A stretch of 64,000 nucleotides of DNA from an uncultured Clostridia bacterium (lineage in GTDB: Bacteria > Bacillota > Clostridia > TANB77 > CAG-508). Positions 15,059-24,425 of this stretch are shown here, one piece after another (within the stretch, counting starts at the first letter, position 1; the number at the start of each line of letters is the position of its first letter). The notes beneath the pieces were generated by a model. The model saw nothing but the letters and a program-made list of their open reading frames with translations. It ran no database searches and had not been told where the DNA came from. The stretch lies in NCBI GenBank assembly GCA_934141555.1, contig CAKPCK010000002.1:1-64000 (forward strand). Reading direction: 5' to 3'. The position numbers were made by a program, and so were the translations under genes.

Positions 15059-17671
15059 ATGGCAAATGACAAAAAAGATGATGTTGACATCAATAAAATT
15101 TATGGGCATCTATGTAAAATGCCAAAAGAAGAATTTTGTACAAAGTTCAAAATAAAAGAAGGTGGCCTATCTGATGAAGCAATAACATTTAGAAGGCAAA
15201 AATATGGTTTGAATGAAGTTACCCAAACAAAACCAAAAAAATGGTATAATTACCTGTTTCATAGTTTATTTACACCTTTTAATAATATATTATTGGCAAT
15301 ATCTTGTGTATTATATTACACAGATGTTTATTTAGCTGAAGACCCTAATTATGCAAATATTATTGTAATTCTCGTTTTAGTTACAATAAGCACTTTATTA
15401 GATTTTATATCTTCATATAGATCAAACAAGGCTGCTGAAAAACTAAAACAATTAGTTTCAACTACTGCAACAGTTGTAAGAAATGGTAAAAAAGAAAAAG
15501 TACCTTTTAAAGATTTAGTTTTAGGTGATACTATATTACTTTCAGCAGGTGACATGGTTCCAGCTGATTTAAGAATTATTGAATCAAAAGATTTATATGT
15601 TGGTCAATCAAGTTTAACTGGTGAATCTGATGCAATAAAAAAACTTGATACTACAGAACTTGATTTTGATACTGATATAGAAAATCTTTCAGATATTGAT
15701 ACAATATGTTTTATGGGAACAAATATTATTAGTGGTAGCGCTAAAGGTATTGTCGTATTAACTGCTGATGATACTTATTTTGGGAAAGTATCTCATACAC
15801 TAACTTCTGGTAAACCTAAAACAGCATTTCAAAAAGGTATCGAAAATATAAGTAAATTATTAATAAAATTTATGCTAATTTTAATACCTATTGTTTTTAT
15901 ACTTACAGTCCAAAAACATAGTATTATAACATCATTTACATTTGCTGTTGCTATTGCAATTGGTATTACACCTCTTCTATTACCTGTTATACTTTCATCT
16001 AGTTTATCAAAAGGTGCTTTACGAATGTCAAAAAAGAAAACAATTGTAAAAAAGCTTGATTCAATTCAAAGTTTTGGTGCAATGAATATTTTATGTACAG
16101 ATAAAACTGGTACATTAACTGAAGATAAAATTGTTCTTGAAAAATATCTTGATATTAATGGAAATGAAGATATGAGAACTTTAAAACATGCTTTTTTGAA
16201 TAGCTATTTTCAGACTGGATTAAAGAGTAATATTGATGAAGCTGTTATAAATCATATAAATGAACATGGTTTAAGTGAATTATCAGAAAAATATACAAAA
16301 ATTGATGAAATTCCTTTTGATTTTGCAAGACGTCGTCTTTCTATTATAGTTAGTGATGGTCAAAAAACTCAAATGATTACAAAAGGTGCTGTCGAAGAAA
16401 TTTTAAGTATTTCTACAATGGTTGATTATCAAGGTAATATATCTCCTATAACAAATGCAATTAAAGAAAATATCAAAAAGATTACTAAAGATTTAAACAA
16501 ACAGGGGCTTCGTGTTGTTGCTGTTTGTCAAAAAAATAATTTAGAAAAAACTTCTGAATTTACAGTATCAGATGAAAAAAATATGGTTTTAATTGGTTTT
16601 ATAGGATTTCTTGATCCTCCAAAAGAAAGTGCTAAATCATCAATTGAAAAACTTAATAAAAATGGAATTAGAGTTATTGTTTTAACTGGTGATAATGTTG
16701 AAGTTACAAAATGTATTTGTGATAAAGTTGGTATTAAATCACCAAAAATTGTTATTGGAAGTCAAATTGATAAATTACAAGATATTGCTTTAAAAAGATT
16801 ATTGAAAAAGACAAATATTTTTGCAAAACTTTCTCCTATTCAAAAAGCTCGTATTGTAAGACTTTTAAGAGATAGTGGAAATGTTGTTGGATATATGGGT
16901 GATGGTATAAATGATAGTCCTTCACTTATAAATTCTGATGTTGGTATTTCTGTTGATACAGCTGTTGATATTGCAAAAGAATCTGCAGATATTATTTTAC
17001 TTGAGAAAGATTTACATGTTTTACTTGATGGTGTGAAAGAAGGTCGTCATACTTATGCAAATTTAATGAAATATATTAAACTTGCTGCAAGCTTTAACTT
17101 TGGCGAGGTTATGTCTGTAATTATCGCAAGTGTTATTCTTCCATTTTTACCAGAAACACCAATTCAACTTTTAGTTGAGGGATTATTATATGATTTCGGT
17201 CAATTGACTTTGCCTTTAGATAATGTTGATGAAGAATATTTGAGAAAACCTAAAAAGTTTGATGTAAAGAGTTTAAAACATTTTATGCTATTTATGGGTC
17301 CACTTAGTTCATGTTTTGATTTACTAGTTTTTGCTTTAGTTTGGTTTACTTATGATATTCATGAACCTGCAATTTTCCAAACTATTTGGTTTATTTATAG
17401 TATTGTTTCAAACCTTGTTGGAATGCATGTTATTAGAACTGCTAAGATTCCTTTTAAAGAGAGTCATGCTTCAAAAGCTGTTTACTTTTCATCAATTTCA
17501 ATTTGTATTATTGCTATGATTATACCTTTTACTTTTATAGGTCGTGCAATTGGTCTTACTGCTCTTGCTACTAAAGATTTCTTAGTTATTATTGGTGTTC
17601 CAATATTGTATTGCTTTGTTGCAGTTATTGCTAAAAAGATTTATATTAAGAAATATGGTGAATGGATTTAA
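15059..17671 (+). CDS. mgtA: P-type ATPase, magnesium transporter MgtA family
   Basis: Membrane P-IIIB ATPase expected to import magnesium at the cost of ATP. The 870-residue protein has the TGES actuator motif (SSLTGESDAI), the phosphorylated aspartate near D348 in CTDKTGTLTEDKIVLEKYLD, the hinge GYMGDGINDSPSLI, and DVGISVDTAVDIAKESADII. The C-terminal YDFGQLTLPLDNVDEEYLRK and GPLSSCFDLLVFAL stretches follow MgtA/MgtB closely, rather than calcium or heavy-metal pumps. The SD (AAAGGAACG) is somewhat far from the ATG. It is monocistronic and ends at a short hairpin. Magnesium is the best guess for the ion, though nickel is also carried by relatives. Confidence 0.9.
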   Translation: MANDKKDDVDINKIYGHLCKMPKEEFCTKFKIKEGGLSDEAITFRRQKYGLNEVTQTKPKKWYNYLFHSLFTPFNNILLAISCVLYYTDVYLAEDPNYANIIVILVLVTISTLLDFISSYRSNKAAEKLKQLVSTTATVVRNGKKEKVPFKDLVLGDTILLSAGDMVPADLRIIESKDLYVGQSSLTGESDAIKKLDTTELDFDTDIENLSDIDTICFMGTNIISGSAKGIVVLTADDTYFGKVSHTLTSGKPKTAFQKGIENISKLLIKFMLILIPIVFILTVQKHSIITSFTFAVAIAIGITPLLLPVILSSSLSKGALRMSKKKTIVKKLDSIQSFGAMNILCTDKTGTLTEDKIVLEKYLDINGNEDMRTLKHAFLNSYFQTGLKSNIDEAVINHINEHGLSELSEKYTKIDEIPFDFARRRLSIIVSDGQKTQMITKGAVEEILSISTMVDYQGNISPITNAIKENIKKITKDLNKQGLRVVAVCQKNNLEKTSEFTVSDEKNMVLIGFIGFLDPPKESAKSSIEKLNKNGIRVIVLTGDNVEVTKCICDKVGIKSPKIVIGSQIDKLQDIALKRLLKKTNIFAKLSPIQKARIVRLLRDSGNVVGYMGDGINDSPSLINSDVGISVDTAVDIAKESADIILLEKDLHVLLDGVKEGRHTYANLMKYIKLAASFNFGEVMSVIIASVILPFLPETPIQLLVEGLLYDFGQLTLPLDNVDEEYLRKPKKFDVKSLKHFMLFMGPLSSCFDLLVFALVWFTYDIHEPAIFQTIWFIYSIVSNLVGMHVIRTAKIPFKESHASKAVYFSSISICIIAMIIPFTFIGRAIGLTALATKDFLVIIGVPILYCFVAVIAKKIYIKKYGEWI

Positions 17672-17677
17672 AAAATT

Positions 17678-17704
17678 AAAGACGGAATATTTTTATTCCG
17701 CCTT
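17678..17704. terminator. hairpin between mgtA and rnr
   Basis: CGGAATA and TATTCCG pair across a short T loop, with flanking A and T runs, between two convergent genes. It overlaps the last codons of rnr. Confidence 0.6.
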
Positions 17705-19642
17705 TTCTTCACATATCTCAAAATCAATTTGTCTCAACAACTTATTAGCATTAACAACTCTAATTTTAACCTTATCTCCAATTTGATAAACCTTTCCAGT
17801 ATGTTCACCAATAGCTTGTCTCTTTTCTTCATTATAAATAAAATATTCATCACCTAATTTTTCATAACGAATTAAACCTTCAACAGTATTATCAAGTTCA
17901 ACAAATATTCCAAAATTAGTAACAGATGATACAATTCCTTCATATTCTTCACCAATTTTACTTTCCATGAATTCTGCTTTCTTAATATCTTCTGCTTCTC
18001 TTTCTACCTTTGTTGCAACTCTTTCTCTTTCAGAACAATTTTCAGCTCTCTTTTCTGCTCTTTTCTCATATTTTTTAATCCAAAAATCATTTACTAAATA
18101 ATCATTATCTAGATATTTTGATATTATTCTGTGTATAAATAAATCTGGATATCTTCTTATTGGTGATGTAAAATGACAATAATATTTACTTGCAATTCCA
18201 AAATGTCCTTTATTTTCCGCTTCGTATTTTGCAACTCTTAAAGTTCTTAATATTATATTTGATACTACCTTTTCTTCATCTTTTCCTTTTACATCTTCAA
18301 GAATCTTTGCAAATTCATTTGGATAAATAATTTCTTCTTTTGAAATTTTTATTTTATATCCAAAATTATATAATGATTTATTTAATTCTTTTACTTTATC
18401 AACATCTGGTGCTTCATGGTTTCTATATATAAATGGTGATTGTAACCAATAAAATTTTTCAGCAACTGTTTCATTTGCAATTAGCATAAATTGTTCAATT
18501 ATTTCATTTGCAAAATATGTTTCATATTTTTTTACATCTATTGCAATACCATTTTCATCAAGTATTATTTTACTTTCTGGAATTTCAAGATTCAAATATC
18601 CATTTTCTTTTCTTTTTGATTTTAATATATTGGCTAATTCTGCCATTAAATCAAAATATGAAATATATTTTTCATATCTTTTTAATACTGTTTCATCAGA
18701 TCTATCTAATATTTTTTGTACATCTGTATAGCACATTCTTTCTGTTACACGTATTACACCTTTATATATGTCTGATGATACTATTTTGGCTTTTGGAGTT
18801 ATTTCCATTGAACATGATAATGTATATCTATCTTCACCTGCATTTAAACTACATATTCCATTTGATAATTCTCTTGGAAGCATTGGGATTACTCTTCCTA
18901 ACATATAAATACTTGTTCCTCTTAAATATGCTTCTTTATCAAGTTCTGTTTTTTCTCTTACATAATGACTTACATCTGCAATATGAACATCTAATTTATA
19001 ATTACCATTTTCTAATTTTTCTACATGTATTGCATCATCTAAATCTTTTGCATCTTCACCATCAATTGTAAATATTATATCATTACGTAAATCTCTCCTT
19101 CTTGGTAAATCTGATGGATCAATTTTATCTCCATAAGCTTTTGCTTCTGCAATAACTTCATTTGGAAATTCATATGGAAGTTCATATTGTTTTATTAATG
19201 ATAACATGTCAACACCTGCTTCATTAATTCCACCTAATACTTCAATAACTTTTCCTTCTGCATTTTTTCCTTTTTCAGGATATTTTAAAATCTGTACTAA
19301 TACTTTCTTCTTATCTCTTGCTTTTCCCCAATTAGCTTTTGATATAAATATATCTGTTCCAAAATTCTTGTCGTCTGGAACTACAAATGCAAAATTCCTA
19401 CTTTTTTGAAATGTTCCAACTACTGTATCTTTTTCATGTCTTACTATTTTTATTATTTTTCCTTCTTGCTTTTTATCTCCTTCTTTTTCTGCTATTATTT
19501 TAATTGATACAGTATCTCCATTTAAGGCATTTTTAGAGTTTTCTCTTGATATATATATTTCATCTTCTTGGTTTTCTATTTTTACAAATCCAAATCCTTT
19601 TTGATTTTTTCTATATGTTCCAATTATTTCTTCTTTGCTCAT
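17693..19642 (-). CDS. rnr: ribonuclease R
   Basis: Processive 3'-5' exoribonuclease of the RNase II/R family that degrades structured RNA and works with tmRNA-SmpB. The 649-residue protein starts with a cold-shock-like domain (GTYRKNQKGFGFV), then the catalytic RNB domain with FTIDGEDAKDLDDAIHVEK (metal-binding aspartates) and GHFGIASKYYCHFTSPIRRY, and ends with an S1 domain (EGIVSSVTNFGIFVELDN). It is about 100-150 residues shorter than typical RNase R because the N-terminal HTH and basic tail are missing. The ATG has an AGGAGG SD. It follows secG, the usual secG-rnr order; smpB is not adjacent. Confidence 0.95.
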   Translation of the reverse strand: MSKEEIIGTYRKNQKGFGFVKIENQEDEIYISRENSKNALNGDTVSIKIIAEKEGDKKQEGKIIKIVRHEKDTVVGTFQKSRNFAFVVPDDKNFGTDIFISKANWGKARDKKKVLVQILKYPEKGKNAEGKVIEVLGGINEAGVDMLSLIKQYELPYEFPNEVIAEAKAYGDKIDPSDLPRRRDLRNDIIFTIDGEDAKDLDDAIHVEKLENGNYKLDVHIADVSHYVREKTELDKEAYLRGTSIYMLGRVIPMLPRELSNGICSLNAGEDRYTLSCSMEITPKAKIVSSDIYKGVIRVTERMCYTDVQKILDRSDETVLKRYEKYISYFDLMAELANILKSKRKENGYLNLEIPESKIILDENGIAIDVKKYETYFANEIIEQFMLIANETVAEKFYWLQSPFIYRNHEAPDVDKVKELNKSLYNFGYKIKISKEEIIYPNEFAKILEDVKGKDEEKVVSNIILRTLRVAKYEAENKGHFGIASKYYCHFTSPIRRYPDLFIHRIISKYLDNDYLVNDFWIKKYEKRAEKRAENCSERERVATKVEREAEDIKKAEFMESKIGEEYEGIVSSVTNFGIFVELDNTVEGLIRYEKLGDEYFIYNEEKRQAIGEHTGKVYQIGDKVKIRVVNANKLLRQIDFEICEEKAE

Positions 19643-19676
19643 TTTTCCTCCTAAATTATGATTTAATATATAAAAG

Positions 19677-19701
19677 AAAGCAGTTCTAGTGAACCGCTTT
19701 T
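19677..19701 (-). terminator. attenuator-like hairpin between secG and rnr
   Basis: AAAGCAGTTC and GAACCGCTTT form a ten-base stem with one mismatch and a four-base loop just after secG. The T-stretch on minus is interrupted, so partial readthrough into rnr is likely. Confidence 0.5.
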
Positions 19702-19707
19702 GTTAAT

Positions 19708-19956
19708 TTATGCTATGTAAATTATAGAAAGTGCTATTGTAACTATTACAAATGCTATTCCTAATATAATAGTCCATTTTTTTTGCATTCCTTCTTTTGT
19801 TCTGCCTTTATTTTTCTCAAAAAAGTTATTTGTAGATGAACCTGTTATTGTTGATGATAATCCTGCATCATCTTTTGATTGTATCATGGCTAATATTGTT
19901 AATGCTAAACAAATTATTAAATCTACTACAACTAATATTATTTTTACTACTTGCAT
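19708..19956 (-). CDS. secG: preprotein translocase subunit SecG
   Basis: Small membrane subunit of the SecYEG channel. The 82-residue protein has two membrane segments (about 4-25 and 60-81) flanking the polar loop with SKDDAGLSSTITG and NFFEKNKGRTKEG, the classical SecG layout. An AGGAGG SD precedes the ATG. It stands before rnr, a common arrangement in Gram-positives. Confidence 0.93.
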   Translation of the reverse strand: MQVVKIILVVVDLIICLALTILAMIQSKDDAGLSSTITGSSTNNFFEKNKGRTKEGMQKKWTIILGIAFVIVTIALSIIYIA

Positions 19957-20022
19957 TTAGTATTCCTCCTAACGGTTTAATTATTCATATTTATAATACT
20001 AGAACATTTTAACATATATTTC

Positions 20023-20706
20023 CTAGAAAATCAATGCTAATAAATTAAAAACTGCAACTTTTAACATAATTTTTATAAATAAACTAGTGTTTATAGCTAT
20101 AATTCCACTTTTATTTATTTCTTTAAAACCATTTGTTATATTTCTAATTTCTTCATTATTAGATATTTGTTTTTCTTGTAAATATTCTTTGGCTAAATAT
20201 TCTGCTTTTATCATTGCATCATTTTCTAAAAATATTCTTATAGCATAATAAATAAAACTAAATATTAATAATATATTAGAATATACTAATTTATTTGGCA
20301 ATTTATTTAAAATTACTAATATACATATTATTACAAAATATAATAAATATATATTTGAAAATATAAAATTGAAAATCAACATTTTTCTATCTTGTATGGA
20401 ATGTAAACATTCATGTGCAATTGTTTGAATTCTTGTAAAACTTCCATGTGTATTTCCTATATAAATTTTGTCTTGTAATGCAACATATAATGTTGATTCA
20501 GAATCTTTATTTTCTTCTATCTTAGTTTTTGTATTTTCTAATTTTAATAATATTTCTTTACACATCTCAGTATTATCTGGATATTTTTCTGATATTTCAT
20601 TTAATTCTTTATCTGTCGCTATTTTATTCATTTTCTTAATATTAATTGGCATTAATATTATCACTATTATAATCGCAATTATTGCTGTTATTATAATTAC
20701 TTCCAT
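20023..20706 (-). CDS. membrane-embedded HExxH zinc metallopeptidase, YugP-like
   Basis: A 227-residue membrane protein with an N-terminal segment (3-20), a soluble part ending in IAHECLHSIQDR (H98-E99-x-x-H102), then two or three further segments (about 110-135, 140-162, 200-226). A second acidic stretch (ENDAMIKAEYLAKEYL) after the segments could supply the third zinc ligand. The overall plan resembles the YugP-type neutral zinc metallopeptidases, but similarity is weak. It begins 37 bases after the ATP-grasp gene and may be the last gene of the glycan operon. Its substrate is unknown. Confidence 0.55.
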   Translation of the reverse strand: MEVIIITAIIAIIIVIILMPINIKKMNKIATDKELNEISEKYPDNTEMCKEILLKLENTKTKIEENKDSESTLYVALQDKIYIGNTHGSFTRIQTIAHECLHSIQDRKMLIFNFIFSNIYLLYFVIICILVILNKLPNKLVYSNILLIFSFIYYAIRIFLENDAMIKAEYLAKEYLQEKQISNNEEIRNITNGFKEINKSGIIAINTSLFIKIMLKVAVFNLLALIF

Positions 20707-20742
20707 ATAAAATTATTTCCTTTCAATAATATTTATATTTTT

Positions 20743-21858
20743 CTATATAGCTAAAATATAATATCCATATCTTGTTGAACTATCAATAATTTCATGTGAA
20801 TTTATTTCATCTATTGGACTAATATAATAAATATATTCTGGATGTTCTCTTTTTACTTTTTCCAATTCTTCTACATCAGCTTTTGTAAAAATAAATTTTA
20901 TTACTGCTTTCTTAGGTTCTGTTACCTTTGTAAAATCAGGAGCATTTCCTAATGCTACATCTATTACCATTTTTAAGAAATCATATCCTGTGGAAATTTG
21001 TACTAAATCTGATCCTATACAATCTCCACCCATTCTTGCACCTATTTCTATTATTTTTACTTCACCTTCTGGTGTTATTTTAAATTCTGCATGTGATGCA
21101 CTATTTTCTATTTTTAAACTTTTTAAACCTGCAAATACTTCTTTTTTTACTTTTTCTTGCATTTCATAACTTAATCCTGCTGGTTCAGTATGCCCTGTTT
21201 CTATAAAATGTGGTGCACCAGTTGTTTGTTTTCTTGTTATTGTTAATAAAGTATGTTTTCCTTTATATGTAATTCCTTCTGCACTAAATTCTTCTCCATC
21301 AATATATTCTTCTACAATTGCCTTTTTTTCAAATGATACTTCTATTGCTTCATTTATTGCTTTTTTTAATTTTTCAACATCATTTAAGTCTTCAATTTTA
21401 GTAATTGACCTACTTCCAGATCTATCTGTTGGTTTTACTATTACTGGTGCTTTCATTTCTTTTATTTTTGATAATTCATTAACATTTGATATTTCAAAAA
21501 ACTTAGGTACTGATACACCATTTTTTTGAAATGCTTTTCTCATTTCATATTTATTTGTTGAAATATTAGTACATTCTAAGCTATTTCCAGCAAGTCCTAA
21601 TTTTTCTGCTAAATAATTTACTGTTAGTGTAGCTAAATCAGATGCAACAGAAGTAACAGCATCTGGTTTTATTTCTTTACATTTTTCTAATATTTCATCT
21701 TTTTCTACTATACTGATTGGATAAAAGTAATCTGCAAATTCTGCTCCAACAGCTCCATCTGCCCAAGCAAAAACATGTGTTTCATATCCTAATTGTTTAG
21801 CTTTTTTTATTAATGGCATCTGAAAATTATTTGCACCTATTATTACAATTTTTTTCAT
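20743..21858 (-). CDS. ATP-grasp domain ligase of the surface-glycan operon
   Basis: A 371-residue enzyme with an N-terminal Rossmann-like pre-ATP-grasp domain (KKIVIIGANNFQMPLIKKAK) and a C-terminal ATP-grasp fold: VIVKPTDRSGSRSI (nucleotide loop), IVEEYIDGEEFSAEG, and KIIEIGARMGGD for the metal site. It looks most like carbamoyl-phosphate synthase-like and D-alanine-ligase-like ATP-grasp enzymes that join a carboxylate to an amine. Lying right after wecE, it might attach an acyl or amino-acid group to the amino sugar WecE makes. That role is inferred from context only. The gap to wecE is 37 bases, with a GAGAGGAAG SD. Confidence 0.7.
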   Translation of the reverse strand: MKKIVIIGANNFQMPLIKKAKQLGYETHVFAWADGAVGAEFADYFYPISIVEKDEILEKCKEIKPDAVTSVASDLATLTVNYLAEKLGLAGNSLECTNISTNKYEMRKAFQKNGVSVPKFFEISNVNELSKIKEMKAPVIVKPTDRSGSRSITKIEDLNDVEKLKKAINEAIEVSFEKKAIVEEYIDGEEFSAEGITYKGKHTLLTITRKQTTGAPHFIETGHTEPAGLSYEMQEKVKKEVFAGLKSLKIENSASHAEFKITPEGEVKIIEIGARMGGDCIGSDLVQISTGYDFLKMVIDVALGNAPDFTKVTEPKKAVIKFIFTKADVEELEKVKREHPEYIYYISPIDEINSHEIIDSSTRYGYYILAI

Positions 21859-21895
21859 TTGAAGAACTTCCTCTCTATAACTTTTTTCAATATAA

Positions 21896-23035
21896 TTATT
21901 TTACTTCATTTTTATAGAATTCTTTTATATCTTTTATTACTTCATCTTGTTCTGATTTTGTTAATCCATAATACATTGGTAATCTAACTAATTTTTCACT
22001 TTCTGATGTTGTATATTCATCTTTTCCATAAAATTCTCCAAATCTTTTTCCAGCTGGTGAATCATGTAATGGTATATAATGAAATACCGCTTGAACTCCA
22101 TTATCTTTTAGATATTTTATTAATTTTGTTCTTTCATCTAAACTCTTTGTTTTTATAAAAAACATATGTGCATTATTTGTACTATATTCAGGTATTGATT
22201 CAGTTTTTATATATCCTTTTTTACTTAAATCTTCTAAATTTTTCTTATAATAGTTCCATGAATCTACTCTTGCATTATTTATTTCTTCAGCTTTTTCTAA
22301 TTGAGGATATAAATAAGCACAGTTTAATTCACTTGGTAAATATGATGAGCCATAGTCAACCCATGTATATTTATCGATTTCGCCTCTAAAGAATTTATTT
22401 CTATTTGTTCCTTTTTCTCTTATTATTTCTGCTCTTTCAATTAATTCTGGGTCATTTATTACAATAGCTCCACCTTCACCCATACTATAATTTTTGGTTT
22501 CATGGAAACTATAACATCCTATATCTCCTATTGTTCCAAGATATTTATCTTTATATTTTGCCATAAAACCTTGTGCAGCATCTTCTACAACTTTTAAATT
22601 ATGTTCTTTAGCAATTTTCATTATTTTGTCCATGTCTGGTGAAACTCCTGCATAATGTACAACTACAATTGCTTTTGTCTTCTCATTGATTGCATCTTTA
22701 ATCTTTTCTTCATCTATATCCATTGTATCTGGATTTACATCAACAAATATAACTTTTGCCCCTACCATTACAAATGCATCTGCTGTTGATACAAAAGTAT
22801 ATGATGGCATTATTACTTCATCACCTGGCTTTAAATTTAATAATAGAGCTGCCATTTCCAATGCAGATGTACAAGATGTAGTTAATAATACTTTATTAGC
22901 ATTAAATTTTTTCTCCATCCATTCACTACATTTCTTAGTAAATGCTCCGTCTCCACATATTTTCCTATTTTCTGCAGCCTTTCTTACACAATCAACTGAT
23001 TCTTTAATATAAATTGGCACATTAAAACCTATCAT
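21896..23035 (-). CDS. wecE: dTDP-4-amino-4,6-dideoxygalactose transaminase WecE/RffA
   Basis: PLP-dependent sugar-nucleotide aminotransferase (DegT/DnrJ/EryC1 family) that makes dTDP-4-amino-4,6-dideoxy-D-galactose from the 4-keto-6-deoxy sugar, using glutamate. The 379-residue sequence tracks E. coli RffA through CGDGAFTKKC, SCTSALEMAALLL, GDEVIMPSYTFVSTADAF, EDAAQGFMA, the PLP lysine K181 in SFHETKNYSMGEGGA, EIIREKGTNRNKFFRGE and VFHYIPLHDSPAGKRFGEF. Substrate assignment is therefore fairly firm. It lies in an operon with two glycosyltransferase-type genes. The dTDP-sugar forming genes (rmlA, rmlB) must be elsewhere. Confidence 0.9.
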   Translation of the reverse strand: MIGFNVPIYIKESVDCVRKAAENRKICGDGAFTKKCSEWMEKKFNANKVLLTTSCTSALEMAALLLNLKPGDEVIMPSYTFVSTADAFVMVGAKVIFVDVNPDTMDIDEEKIKDAINEKTKAIVVVHYAGVSPDMDKIMKIAKEHNLKVVEDAAQGFMAKYKDKYLGTIGDIGCYSFHETKNYSMGEGGAIVINDPELIERAEIIREKGTNRNKFFRGEIDKYTWVDYGSSYLPSELNCAYLYPQLEKAEEINNARVDSWNYYKKNLEDLSKKGYIKTESIPEYSTNNAHMFFIKTKSLDERTKLIKYLKDNGVQAVFHYIPLHDSPAGKRFGEFYGKDEYTTSESEKLVRLPMYYGLTKSEQDEVIKDIKEFYKNEVK

Positions 23036-23051
23036 TTTTACCCTCTTCTTT

Positions 23052-24425
23052 CTATTTTCCTTTATAAGTTGGTATTATATATGAAAATAATGCTTTAAAT
23101 GATATTACTATTATTAGAGCAATTATAATTCCAACAATAATATTTCTTATTTTCTTATTTTTAACAATTTTGTCTAGAATTGTTTTAATTCCATTTACTA
23201 AAAAATATGTAAATGGTACTATAATTCCCATAATATATCTTCCTTGTGGTTGAAAATCACTAAAATACGAATATACCGCACTTAGTCCAATTGGTATTAT
23301 TATTGATAATACCAATATATAGTTTAAAAGATATTTATTTTTTTCTTCTTTTTTGTATATAAATAAATCTTTGAAATTTATTAAGCATCCTATTCCACCA
23401 ATTAACCATATTGCAAAATAACAATAATATATTTTTGGAGACATTATTATTGAATGATATCCAAAAATTCCAACAAAACTAATTATAGTAGTTTTTAACC
23501 ACTTTTCTTTAAAAAGCATTTCAATAAATGTTTTTCCTTGTTTTTGAATTGTCATCCTTGTTGATGGCTTATACTCATCTAATGCATATTTATCTCCACA
23601 TTCATTTTGTATTCCTATACCTAAAAAGTCTCCATTGTATAATACTGCATTTCTAATGAACCACCATCCTGCGAACATGAATGCAATTAATCCAACTATT
23701 AAAACTTTTTGCCATATTTCTTTACATTTCATTTTATTAGAAATTACTGATATTAAGCATAAAATTATACTGCATAATATATATCCATATGCATTATAAT
23801 ATGTAAGTGCACAAAAGCCAATTGCTAAACCTAATAAAATGCAATGTTTTGTTTTCCAATTACTCTCTAATCCTAAAATCCATAAATATATTATCATTGT
23901 TGTTGCTAACACTGCTGTTGAATCATTATTTATATATGATGCTAGAAATGCCGTTATTGGTTGAAATGCAATTAATCCAACAAATAACATCTTATATATT
24001 GTTTGATTTTTAAATAATTTATCTGCTATCTTTATTACAAAATATATTGCTAATGTCATACTTATAGTACTTACAAGCCTTGCCGCAACTACTAGTGAAA
24101 ATTGATTCATTGTAAAAATAGAAGCTATTTTCATAAATATTGTACTAATCATATATGTAAAAATCGGCTGAAATGCATATGAAATTCCCCATATTGGATT
24201 ACGTATACTTGGATCATCGCCTCTTGGTAATTTATTATTTTCAAACATATATTTACATATATCCCATTTCATATATTCATCTGGACATGAATCATATGGT
24301 TGTGAAACTGTCCAAATTGAATAATAGCAAAATAATAATATCAAGAATAATAACATTATTATTTTTTTATTTTTTTCAAGAAAGTTATTAATATTAACTT
24401 TGTATTTTTTTATTTCATTTGTCAT
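23052..24425 (-). CDS. polytopic membrane glycosyltransferase-like protein
   Basis: About 457 residues with some ten to twelve membrane segments. The first extracytoplasmic loop has an acidic DSCPDEYMKWDICKYM region, as in lipid-phosphosugar-dependent GT-C transferases (ArnT/PMT/DUF2142-like), in which the first loop carries the catalytic acid. The frame extends to 24458, but the ATG at 24425 overlaps the end of the GT2 gene by 11 bases and fits translational coupling. Together with the GT2 protein it probably forms a two-step system: lipid-linked sugar made inside, transfer outside. The acceptor is unknown. Confidence 0.65.
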   Translation of the reverse strand: MTNEIKKYKVNINNFLEKNKKIIMLLFLILLFCYYSIWTVSQPYDSCPDEYMKWDICKYMFENNKLPRGDDPSIRNPIWGISYAFQPIFTYMISTIFMKIASIFTMNQFSLVVAARLVSTISMTLAIYFVIKIADKLFKNQTIYKMLFVGLIAFQPITAFLASYINNDSTAVLATTMIIYLWILGLESNWKTKHCILLGLAIGFCALTYYNAYGYILCSIILCLISVISNKMKCKEIWQKVLIVGLIAFMFAGWWFIRNAVLYNGDFLGIGIQNECGDKYALDEYKPSTRMTIQKQGKTFIEMLFKEKWLKTTIISFVGIFGYHSIIMSPKIYYCYFAIWLIGGIGCLINFKDLFIYKKEEKNKYLLNYILVLSIIIPIGLSAVYSYFSDFQPQGRYIMGIIVPFTYFLVNGIKTILDKIVKNKKIRNIIVGIIIALIIVISFKALFSYIIPTYKGK

